Shown one piece after another: positions 23,352-33,677 of a stretch of DNA of 64,000 nt. The notes beneath the pieces are model-generated. The model was not told the origin of the DNA. It did not search any database and saw only the letters and a list, made by a program, of their open reading frames with translations. Positions within the stretch are counted from its first letter, which is position 1. Every line of letters starts with the position of its first letter. Made by a program: the position numbers and the translations under genes. Source of the stretch: Uloborus plumipes (taxonomy: Eukaryota; Arthropoda; Arachnida; Araneae; Uloboridae); the NCBI GenBank assembly GCA_038373865.1, contig JAXGGA010002895.1:5001-69000 (forward strand), given 5' to 3'.

Positions 23352-24358
23352 TCTATAGTAATAATATAAAGCTGAAGAGTTTTTTTGTTTGTTTGAACGA
23401 AGTAATCTCAGGAATTACTGGTTCAAATTGAAAAATTCTTTTTGTGTTGAATAGTCCATTTAATCAGGAAGGTTTTAGGCTATATAACATTACGCTATAT
23501 GTAAGGAGTTATTATTATAATTTAGAAATAATAATGGTCGAATAGCACGAGCGGATTAGTTTTCACTCTTCTCGAGAGATGGCGTTAGTTAAAAGTATTG
23601 CTTTGGCTACTGTGCGTAGAGGGCGCTGGCCGACAATGGCACTTTTTCTCTTTCCAATATTTGATAAGACTGGGCGTCTTGCTAATTTATTTTTTCCTAA
23701 GGTTCTTTTATTTTTGTTTTTCCCAGTGTAATTTTTTTACTATATATTTATCATATACATATCGTGGTGTATTTAAAATATTTTTTTTTATAGATTGTTG
23801 TCTTATTAACGCACGCAGGTGAAACCATGGGGCACAGCTGTGCCCTGAAAAAGGTTTTTGAAGTAACAACTTGTATCCATTATAATACAAAATAATTTTC
23901 TTTTTTTTTGTTCAAGTTTTGTTAATTTTTGTTCAGAAGTAGCCCCCCTAGCAGCATAATCTCATCGGCTGATGATCGGCCATTCGTCGAAACCCGATGC
24001 AATTCTCATCGGGAATTGCTCCAATATGTCTCATCGGCCAAACAGAATCCGAGCAGCAAAATCCGATGAGTTTTGCTCGAAATATGATGAGATTTGGAGC
24101 AATTTACGAGCAGTGCGGTCCCGTGCCGCTGAATTTAGGATCAATTTTGGATGCTCGGCTTATTTTCATCGGGAAACTTGATCTGAAGGATATCGCTTTC
24201 CGATGAAAAGTAGCTCATCGAAAACCGTGCTCAGGTACTGATCGGAACAATGTCATCGTGCGTTACGGGATCAGTTTACGAGGAGTTCGGTGATCGGTCG
24301 AGCAAAATACGATGAGTTGATGCTACTTGGGCTGTGCAACGCCGGGCCACGCAGCTAG
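23352..24358 (+). mobile_element. Non-autonomous Helitron carrying a MITE
   Basis: The 5' end TCTATAGTAATAATATAAAG is preceded by A (23351). The 3' end GCAACGCCGGGCCACGCAG then CTAG is followed by T (24359). A-TC at the start and CTAG-T at the end, with a hairpin-capable GC-rich tail and a TTTGTTTGTTTGAACG subterminal block, are Helitron features. There is no Rep/helicase frame. The MITE at 23946-24331 lies just before the 3' hairpin. Confidence 0.8.
23946..24331. mobile_element. CCCWAGYAGCA MITE, long family, copy 1
   Basis: Left end CCCTAGCAGCATAATCTCAT pairs with right end ATGAGTTGATGCTACTTGGG. The interior is crowded with ATCGG/CCGAT and GATGAG motifs. A second copy is at 46107-46522. 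Confidence 0.8.
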
Positions 24359-24359
24359 T

Positions 24360-26019
24360 TATCAATAATTATTATGCTTCATTTTTACTTTCACTAATTC
24401 GGACGACCTGAACCCAGGACCGTCATTACGATTTTTTCCGGGGGGGGGGGGAAGGGCAAAGGATGAAAAAACTGACAAAAACCACGCCTACTTACATGTA
24501 AATACTTTGATTTCCCAAAACCAGGGGGTTGGGCAGACCCCCCCCCCTCGAACCCCGAAATAACAGGCCTGCCTGAACCCCCTATTACTCCGGAATAATC
24601 AGGTTCTATCGTTCTGTTAAAAAAATCCTATTGAAATCCATTGAAAAAAAAAAAAGATCTGTTACTAAATAGACTAGTTCCAACTACATCTCCTCCTATC
24701 CTTCTGACACTTCAATCCGCGTCCGAGAAAAATAAATTCCAGATTCGATTTTCAAAGTTTCGTGTTCATTTTCTAAAAGACCCACCTGCAAGTATTTTTT
24801 TTTCTTCTTCCCCACCTCTTCAAACTGCAGTTGCGGACGCATCAACTAAAATTGTTGAGGAATTTCGTGCGCTGAAGAATTACCGTCGCTGTTGTTGGAC
24901 AGATGCCAAGAAAAGTACTTCCATTAGTGAAAAAGATCGAATGGTCTATCATTTAACGGGGATGTTTTTTCTGAGTTTTTAGGTATTCCTTTTTAAAAGG
25001 GTTTTAGAATTGCAACTCGTAGCCGTTTGATTCGATTCGTATCATGTAATTAATTGTGAGAATTTGTGCCAAGAGACGTATTAATTGTCTTGTGGATCGT
25101 TTATTCGCTTTGAAATTCATTTGATTCGTAGGATATAAAAGGGCTTTTAGATAAAATTCTAGAATTATACTTGGAGGATGTTTCTGGAAACAACAAACGT
25201 AGTTTTTAAAAAGAAGTTGCGACTAAAGTGCTTTATATGCATTTCACATCAAGTGGTCTCATAAAGTAGGGGAATTTGGGTCAAAATAGTCAAAATAACT
25301 TACCCCTTTTAAAACGAACTAGTTGGAAACTTGTTCTGAAAATTACTGGGCATGAAGAAGGAATAACGTTTTTTGCAATACAACTATCGTTGAAATATAA
25401 TTTTTCATTTTTGGCAGTTATTTTGTTCCTTCAGAAAAAGGTGGGAAATTTTCACCACAAAAAATCATGGGGCAAAAAAGAAAAAAGAATGAAATATTTT
25501 CTATTTTAAGATCTAAAAATATTTTTTATAAAATAAGTGTGTAAATAAATACATAAAAGAATTAATAAAGAAAGAGTAAAGGTGTGCATAGATAAAAGAA
25601 TGAATAGACTAATGCATGAGAATAAAATGACTGAAGGAAATAGAGAATGAATAATCAATGAATAAATGAGTGAATTAATGTGAATAAATTAATAAAAGAA
25701 ATACGTGAGTGATTCAATAAAAGAATGAATGAGTAAACGAAATTAATTATTTCACTTTGCCCCCTCCACTTTGCCCCACGTGCACTTGACAAATTGCATT
25801 GAATATTAAAAATCAAAACATGCCTAACATGAACGAAACAAATAATTCACGGGACATAAGTAGATCGCAATTATTATATAAAATGATAATTACAAGAACT
25901 TTATCATTTTATAGTAACAAGAAATATTTTGGATGAACCATGAATAGTACAATATGTGTATCAAATTTTGAAAATGACTTTATTATTCTTTTCGTCAATC
26001 TCTACACACTCGACTGCAA
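24360..26019. other. Unassigned DNA, low-complexity stretches
   Basis: A G-run at 24442-24452 and C-run at 24540-24547 bound a GC-richer patch. At 25540-25745 the DNA is rich in (GAATRAAT)-like simple repeats. The 113-codon frame at 24641-24982 has no domain I recognise, begins in a poly-A run and is not called. Confidence 0.4.
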
Positions 26020-26200
26020 CCTTTCTTGACAAAAACATCGTGACGTCAGCGTGACGTTTGCGTGCCGTTAGCCAATGAAAAACGAGCTAGATAAAACGTC
26101 ACAGCCTACTTGGCGAATTAGAGGAGATCGCTGGCTGCTTGTGAGCTCTTATTGGCTTCTCCCGTAGTGACGTTGAGTGTCAAGTTAAGTTGCTTTCTAG
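26020..26200 (-). repeat. Right member of a 180-bp inverted repeat pair
   Basis: This is the reverse complement of 22922-23095 with moderate divergence, ending ..AAGTTAAGTTGCTTTCTAG then TA. It contains several CRE-like TGACGTCA-type motifs. Confidence 0.65.
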
Positions 26201-26934
26201 TATAGATCTATTTAATTTTTGATTGGAACCAAATTCATGTTTAGAACTTAGTTAAAATATTGCGAGATAGGTCGCGATGCGAATTGCGAAAACATTTTAC
26301 CATTTCGCTTACAGAACCTTCAATTACTAGAATATTTTTTTTGATGACTTACACCAATATCATTCTAACAACGACTTATCCTCCCGCCCACTTTCATTTT
26401 CCATTTCGGTTCAACAAATCCAGAAGCTTCGAACTAGAACGCAGCGTTCATCAGACCACCCAGCGCTCGACCACAAAAGAAATCTAAATAATCTCTCGAG
26501 AAAGGTTTAACTGTTCGAAAAATCAGATGGCATTTCTCAACATCCAGAGGAGGCGCAGTAAAACTATCGTAAAATATTGCGCGGGCACTTGAAGAAAAGA
26601 ACGTTATTATTTCGGTTTGAAGCAGATCTTTTATCACCCGGGCTTAAGAGAAACAGCTGGGCACATACGGAGAATGGAACTGTTGCCAAAATGTTTGTGG
26701 CAAAACCGGGATTAAAATTCTTCAGTTTTAGTGCAAGTTTAGAATTATTTTTATGGTACAAACAAGTAAATATTTATGAACACGATGACGGACATTGTCC
26801 AAAGCATAATCCCCCAAACAGAAGCTGATGATTTAGATATGAGTCAACCTACACCAGGGTTTTAGCAATTTTTAGAAGACACCGCCATCTTTGAAAAAGC
26901 TTCATTGTTAGTAGAATAGGAACACTTTATGCTC

Positions 26935-27310
26935 TTTTTAATACGCTTTTATTAGTTTCACATGTGGGTTTGTTTGTTTGTTTCTTTTTTTGTTTGTATG
27001 TATGTAACTCTGAATAAAAGATAAAATTCACGTTCTTTACAAATTTTAAACCTAACTATATTACATGCTGATGTATTATTAGTACATGTGAACTTAGAAA
27101 ATATTAAATAATTTTGAAAATCAGAGGGAAATCAGTTGAAGTATCATGAAATATAGTTTAACCTTTAGCATTAATGATAGTATTAAGTACATTATACTTA
27201 AGTGGGATAGTATTAAGTATATCATACTTAATACTATCTAACAACTTATATAAGCTAGTTTGATTACATCTAAACGCGTACTTTTTAGTTTTTTAAAACT
27301 AAATTTAATT
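26935..27310 (+). repeat. Dispersed repeat, related to 16610-16880
   Basis: Same ordered landmarks as the 16.6-kb copy, with an expanded (TTTG)n stretch. At 27175-27235 there is a short local inverted repeat (TTAAGTATATC / GATAGTATTAAGT). Confidence 0.65.
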
Positions 27311-28124
27311 ATTCTTCCTGAGAATTCAATTTCTTGGTTGAATAGTTTTTAAAAATTCATTCATCGCATATATTTTACTCAAGTTTAAGAAGAAAAAAAA
27401 TCACCAGTTTTTTCATGCAAATTTCTTTGCGTCCCTTTCAAACTAAATGCAAACATAGATTAAAAAAATTGTCTTTTAAAGCTCGAAATTACAAGTTTAA
27501 CTCGAGTTGAACTTTTTATATTCATTCTCTCCATTAAAAAGTTAACACCCACCATCGAATTAAATACGTTATTTTTCCCCATAGCTCTCTTCAAAACTAG
27601 ATTATTAAGTTTATTTTAGTTCTTGAGTTAAACGCTAGTTTTTAACGATGCTATGCATTTTTTGGAAATTAAATTGTGTTTAAGTGTTTATCACTGTTTG
27701 CTAACCAATTGTCCATTATATATTTTTGGCAAAAGCCATTCATCAATTAATCTCAAATATTTTCTTTCATTGTCTAAAAAGAAATAAATGCTTTTTTCTT
27801 TCTTCCTTTTTCGAAGCTTAATTTTCAATTTAATATTAATTATTATACTGAGAAACCATTATTTAGCTGTCTTACATATGTGAGTTACATACATTCAGCA
27901 CGCAATTTAAAAAATAAATAAATAAATGAAATTATTGTGTAACTGATGAGTACGGAACTACTTTACATTTCTATCTGAAGTATTAATATTATTCCGTGAC
28001 GATAAAGTTAAAAGCTGTCACGTTTTATACGTAATATTTTGGAGAAAAAACGATTTCAATTGAGAAAGGTTTACGTCAACTACTAAGAGAGCAGGAGAGC
28101 TTCTTGAAATTCGTGCTATGGCCA
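27311..28124. other. Unassigned AT-rich DNA
   Basis: I see no exon, RNA gene or repeat end that I can support here. Confidence 0.4.
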
Positions 28125-28132
28125 CCTTCACA

Positions 28133-28868
28133 CAGTGGCGTACATAGGATTGTTCACTGGGAGCTCCTTCAGAAAGTTTTTGAATTTGAAGTCCAAAAGA
28201 AAAAACTGCAGTCGTTTTTGGTGAAATTAAAAAGGGGATTGGGGGCTATGTCTTGGCAAATTTCCAAAAATCAAGTCAGAAAAACGCATTTCGATTAGTT
28301 TGGTTTTATCAAGGGGGTTCATCTTCATGCTTCTGGAGGGGCTTAAGCCCCTTAGTTACCCCGTGGTTTCACCACTGTTCCTCACTGACATAATGAAGGA
28401 TTTGATTGCATCTATCGAACATATGAAATTTACAACAGCTTTAAAAAAAACAAATGTTTTCACATTTAGACAACACCAATGCAAATAAAACAAATGCATA
28501 CCTATTCCATTCTAATTGTGTAAGATCGATTTGTGCGGCTCCCATGTAATCATCTTGGAAAGCAAAATCATAATCAAAAACTCTAATGTGCAATGGTTCA
28601 AATCATCTTCGACTGGAATCGTAAAAAATTCATCCCAATATGGCTCCAATGTTCTGTTAACAGTACGGCTTTTTGTAAAGTCCTAAAGAAAAAACTGCAG
28701 TCGTTTTTGGTGAAATTAAAAAGGGGGTTGGGGGCTATGTCTTGGCAAATTTTCAAGACTACAGCCCAAAAAACGCATTTCGATTTGTTTGGTTTAATCA
28801 AGGGAGTTCAGCTTGATGCTTCTGGGAGGTGCTTGAGCCCCTTAGCTCTCCCCGTTGGTGCGCCAATG
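28133..28868. mobile_element. Composite hAT element with captured gene fragment
   Basis: The outer left end CAGTGGCGTACATAGG and outer right end GGTGCGCCAATG are flanked by an exact 8-bp duplication CCTTCACA (28125-28132, 28869-28876). Inside are a full short element (28133-28377, ending CACCACTG), about 300 bp of foreign DNA, and a 5'-truncated second copy (about 28678-28868) sharing the AAAAAACTGCAGTCGTTTTT and GGGGCTATGTCTTGGCAAAT blocks. The first copy's own right end is not followed by CCTTCACA, so the target duplication belongs to the outer pair, meaning that both copies and the cargo moved as one unit. Confidence 0.8.
28502..28677 (-). pseudogene. Captured C2-domain exon fragment, MCTP-like
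   Basis: The minus strand reads KSRTVNRTLEPYWDEFFTIP, then, after a one-base deletion, LHIRVFDYDFAFQDDYMGAA and QIDLTQLEWNR, ending at AATAG/GTATGC, a consensus splice donor. This is the core of a C2 domain. The (V)FDYDF.(L/F)QDD(Y/F)MG and LTQLE.NR pattern is, from family knowledge, characteristic of multiple C2 and transmembrane domain proteins (MCTP, Ca2+-dependent membrane binding). The break at about 28600 and an extra A near 28671-28675 put it out of frame. The upstream end joins transposon sequence at about 28677. Intron sequence follows the donor (28378-28501). It is a degraded, captured fragment, not a working exon. Confidence 0.75.
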
Positions 28869-29409
28869 CCTTCACATAAGGTTTAGTAGAGAAGAAAAAA
28901 AGTCAAATGTGGGAGTTTAAAGCTAAATACAGTTTTTAAATCAGCATGACTATTTTATTCTAAAATAACTCAGAGAACAGATTAAGTAGCAACTTTGTCA
29001 AAAACGGTTCCCATGTATTCTAAGATTCTATCTTCAATCCATTTTTTTCTTTCTTTTTTGAATTTAATTTAACTGTAACCTGACGTTCTATCCTATGAGA
29101 CGATGGCTTTAACATTCAAATAACATTACTCCAAGCACAGCGAACAACGTTGAATCGTATCGATTTTTTCCTACGCATTCGTCCTATATTTGACATTAAA
29201 ATAAATCCCTTGATAAATATACATACTGCATTTTTTCTTTAAAAGGAGCTCATAGCGAAGGAAAAGTAAACTGGTCAAAGAGAATTTTCAAGCGTAACAT
29301 CACTTGAATCAAATAGCTCGCATTAAATGTTTTTACAAAATCGCATTATGACTTTTGGTATTCTGTAGAATAAAAGAAATATACAAACCATTTTCTGAAG
29401 TAGATATCT

Positions 29410-30185
29410 GCATTGTAAAAAATGAATGTTTTTACTGTATGTGTATAATACAGCTCATTTTACAGTAATAGACTGTAAAATTGCTCATTTTACAGTACTA
29501 AACTAAAATTGCCAATTTTACAGTAACAAACTGTAAAATTGCTCATTTTACAGTACTAAACTAAAATTGCCACTTTTACAGTAACAAACTAAAATTGCTC
29601 ATTTTACAGAACAAACTAAAATTGCCACTTTTACAGTAACAAACTAAAATTGCTCATTTTACAGAACAAACTAAAATTGCCAATTTTACAGTAACAAACT
29701 GTAAAATTGCTCATTTTACAGTACTAAACTAAAATTGCCACTTTTACAGTAACAAACTGTAAAATTGCTCATTTTACAGAACAAACTAAAATTGCCACTT
29801 TTACAGTAACAAACTGTAAAATTGCTCATTTTACAGAACAAACAAAAATTGCCAATTTTACAGTAACAAACTGTAAAATTGCCAATTTTACAGTAACAAA
29901 CTGTAAAATTGCTCATTTTACAGTACTAAACTAAAATTGCCAATTTTACAGTAGCAAACTGTAAAATTGTTCATTTTACAGTTTATTACCGTGCATTTTA
30001 GTTTTAAACTGGAATCTCTGCTGCCAGTATTATACTGCTGTTTTTACAGTATAATACAGCTGAATTCTACGGCAATAAACTGTTAAATTGCTAACTTTAT
30101 AGCAAGAAACTGTAAGTTAGTTTTAGTTTGGTATTGCGCATTTTTCAGTTTTAAATTGGAACATCGGCTGCCAGTATTATACTGT
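29410..30185. repeat. ACAGTA element with expanded minisatellite
   Basis: About 18 tandem units of roughly 30 bp (AAAATTGCTCATTTTACAGT alternating with AAAATTGCCAATTTTACAGT) run from 29450 to 29990. They are framed by a left part with ..TACTGTATGTGTATAATACAGC and a right part with GCTGCCAGTATTATACTGTA. The same frame with only a few units recurs at about 52190-52535. The Cys/Phe-repeat frame on the minus strand is an artefact of the repeat. Confidence 0.85.
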
Positions 30186-30189
30186 AAAG

Positions 30190-32040
30190 ACAAAAGTTCA
30201 TTTTTTGAAGGATGGTTCCTAATTCATGAAGAAGTTTTAATTACAAATGCAATAAAAGAAGACAATAAACTATTTCAGAGGAAATATAGGAGTTAACGAA
30301 TAATTACTAAGCTTGTTATTCAATGATATACCACGAAATTTACATTTTCAAACGTAAAAAAAAATTGCTTACGGCGAGTTAAGAAAAAAGTTGTAAAATC
30401 CAGAGCAGAAAGCTTAATTGAAGATTAAAAATAAACTAAACATGCGTTTGAGGCAGGGGTCACATTTATTCAACAATTTTTTCTGTGCGTCTGAAAAAAG
30501 TATCTCAGAATACCAACAGTAGACGGGGTTAGTTTTAATTTTTTAGTCTAGAGACAAAATATATCGTGCACAAATATTGTACTACACCAGATTCAAAAGA
30601 CTAAAAATTTTAGAAATAGTGCTTTAAAAAATCTTTGATGCTAGACCTGAGCAATAATTATATGTACGATTTTATTTTAACTTAAGACAACCTTTGATAA
30701 ATATAAACTAGAATTTTCAAATGATAAAATTAAAACACATAAATAATCACATAAGTAATTCAATACTGTCTTTTTAGCACTGAAAAAACAAATTCCAAAT
30801 TGAAGCATTAAATATAACGTTTTCACATTTTATTCAAACAATGAACACGAATATTTTAAATATTTCTTCGTAAAATTATATCTTTAGGTAATTCATACAT
30901 ATTACAAAGAAACAATAATGCTCTCAAGAAATGATTAGTAAAAATTAATTGTTAATAGTGGGTTAAGTTACCAACCAAGTCTCTGAGAAATAAAGATAAA
31001 ATTCAAGACAACATAAATAACACTTTTGATATTTTATAATTTAAAATTGAATCGAAAATAACCAAACACCATCCATTGAATATCGTTTAACGACTGTCAT
31101 TTATATTTCTAACATATTCACATCTAATTACAATTTATAACAAGCTTAATAAGACCCAGTTTAAGATAAAGTCATGATCATATTTACATTATATAGGTCA
31201 CTCGAAGGTTAAATTGAGATCACTCATAAAAATAAAACTACACATGTCCGTATGAGGGGCTCATAAATCAGGCTCTGAAAGCCCAAAGCGAAAGATATCG
31301 GAATAGCAATTAGAGGACTGTCCAATTACTTTTAATCAATGAGGTTTGAATTATGAGACTGCTAATAAACGAATCCTTTTGTTCTTCGCCATGTTTTTCC
31401 TGGGGCAAGACATACGACAAATATTGAGTTTATGTGTTAATACGTTTTAACAAGCTAAAAGTTATGGCTTGTAAATGCGCGAACAATAAGATGCAAAGAA
31501 AAAGAAATTTTTTATGAAACTGAATTACCTTAATTTTCAGCTTTGGCTGATCTAGTTTAATAAGTGTGCTTTATTCCTGATTGGTTAAGTTTTCCGAAAG
31601 CAAAAAGAAAGTTTTAAAACATATAGCCTTTTTTACCTTAAAACAACTCCAAATTAAAATTCAGTAAAATTTTGTTATAAATTGTTCCTCGAGGTTGAAA
31701 CTCTATCCCGCACTTTTTTTAACTTAATTTTCCGCCAACCTGACATTTTATCACGTAACAACATGATTTAAACATTCAAATAACAGTATAAAAACAGCGA
31801 ACAATGTTGAGAGTATATCGATTTTTTCCTATGCATTCGTTTTATATTTGCCACCAAAATAAATCTCTTGGTAAATATATAAACTGAAAGTGTTTTTTAA
31901 AATAAGAATTTATAGCGCAAGAAAAGTAAATTGTTCAAAGAGAATTTGCAAGCGTATAATCATTCGAAGAAGGGTAGATAGTACTGAAAAATTTCTTTAG
32001 GAAATCACATTATTAATTTTAGTATTCTGTGGATCCAAGA
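30190..32040. other. Unassigned AT-rich DNA
   Basis: No supported exon or element. The segment at 31735-31990 resembles 29090-29300 (TGACNTTNTATC, GAACAAYGTTGA, TATCGATTTTTTCCTA), suggesting an old dispersed or segmental duplication flanking the ACAGTA element. Confidence 0.45.
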
Positions 32041-32048
32041 ACTTGCAG

Positions 32049-32339
32049 CATGGGCGGATACATCGGAGAGGCGATGGGGGCGATCGCCCCTCCCTTGGGG
32101 ACTCTTCCCCAGTAGTTTTTAGATTTTGAAGTTCAAAAAAAGCAATTTTAGTTGATCTTTGATGATATTAAGGGAAAGGATGCGGGAATTCGGGGCTCTG
32201 ATCTGGAAATTTTACAAAATGGAAGACCAAAACATTTGTAATTAACATGTGTTATCAAGGATGCATGGCGAAAAAAGTGAGCAAGTAAGAAAACAAAATC
32301 AATCGCCCCTCTTTTGGAACATTTCTGGATCCGCCCTTG
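32049..32339. mobile_element. hAT MITE, copy 2 of GGGCGGATAC family
   Basis: Left end CATGGGCGGATACA and right end TGGATCCGCCCTTG are flanked by an exact 8-bp duplication ACTTGCAG (32041-32048, 32340-32347). The interior is alignable with 22560-22853 (GGGGGCGATCGCC, GGGGCTCTGATCTGGAA, AACATTTCTG). Confidence 0.93.
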
Positions 32340-33677
32340 ACTTGCAGTTTCTAAAGAAACATTAGTTCAAAAGTTGTTTGCGTTTAACACTCGTTTTAGT
32401 CCTTGCGTAACAAATTCAATAATAAGTTGGGTTGGTTGGGGTAAATGGGATTCCTTTTTAGAACAGTTCGTTTATAAAACCTTACACTAAAAAATTTGAT
32501 GCCCACGTCAAAACTGTCTATCTCGAACTTCACGGAAATGAAGAAATGTTCAAAATAAAGCGAGTAAATATTCTAGAGACTATCTACAAATTCAAAATAA
32601 GGTTTAGAGATACAGAGACTTTGGCAAAGTTATAGAAATCTGCAAATGAAACTAATTCGAAGAGTTGACACCTTCTTTAATTTAAACTTATTCAATACAA
32701 ATATTGTTAAGCATTTTACTGTATGTGAATTGCACATTTTAATAATTACATTAACCCATTAATGCCTAGCTGAGTCATTCCACGTCAACTGGACCAATTT
32801 TTCAAATCGTCCCCACTCGACCATCTCCGATTTGGATTTGATTTCACAGAGGTGTAGACATGCCTATGAAACTAACCTGTGCAAATTTTTAGCTTTCAAG
32901 ATCCAAATCTGGAGGAGCTAGGATCCCGCAAAAAATGTGGCCCAAAATGGCGGATGAACTTCATGAAACAAGTTGCAATGTTTAGGTCAAGGTTGCAGAA
33001 AATTTTATCACAGTGGAAGCCTAATTTTTTTTGGAGCTTAAAGTACTTTTGGTTGTCAACACTCTCCAGTATATTCTTTGAGATTGCGCTTATTAGATTT
33101 TGTGTAGCATGTGCCTAAACTTGCGAAAAAACGCGGTGGGCAATTTTTTTCCTGGATTTCAGGGTGTCATAAATTTTTAACCAAAAAACTTCAAAGGTTT
33201 ATACTTCGTAGTTTTATTGTCCAAATACTTGTTTTTAATGTGTTACAGCTACAGAGCTTAAATATTGTATTTGTAAAAGATATTGGCACCCTAAGTGTCT
33301 ATCAAAATCATTTTAATGGAAAATCGGCTGTTTTCAACTCACTGTATCTCAAGTTTGTCACCTTCAACCGTTTTTTCGTTGGCACCATTAGAAAGAACAG
33401 ATTTTTACCTATCGAAATGAGTTTTTTTTTCGATGGTGTTCTTTCGAATAAGGAGGAAAAAAAAAGCTGGAAGTTTTGTCAGTTGTGAAGAATTGGCATA
33501 ATTAGGCTAAGACTGCAGAATATTTTATTATAATAGAAGTTCGAATTTTTAACAACTTAAAGTACATTTAGTTGTTAATAGATTCTAATAATTATGTGAT
33601 TTCCAGCTCATTAGCTTTTGTGTAGCATACATGAAAATTATTGGCAATTCCTGTTTGAAAAATAGCTTGATTTCAAT

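Noticed and set aside
24641..24982. 113-codon open frame
   Set aside because: Starts in a poly-A run, no recognisable domain, no splice context.
29716..29916. Cys/Phe-rich 66-codon frame
   Set aside because: Pure translation of the ACAGTA minisatellite.
29450..29990. Regular repeats reminiscent of a CRISPR array
   Set aside because: There are no unique spacers; both halves of each unit are repeated, so it is a minisatellite in a eukaryotic genome.
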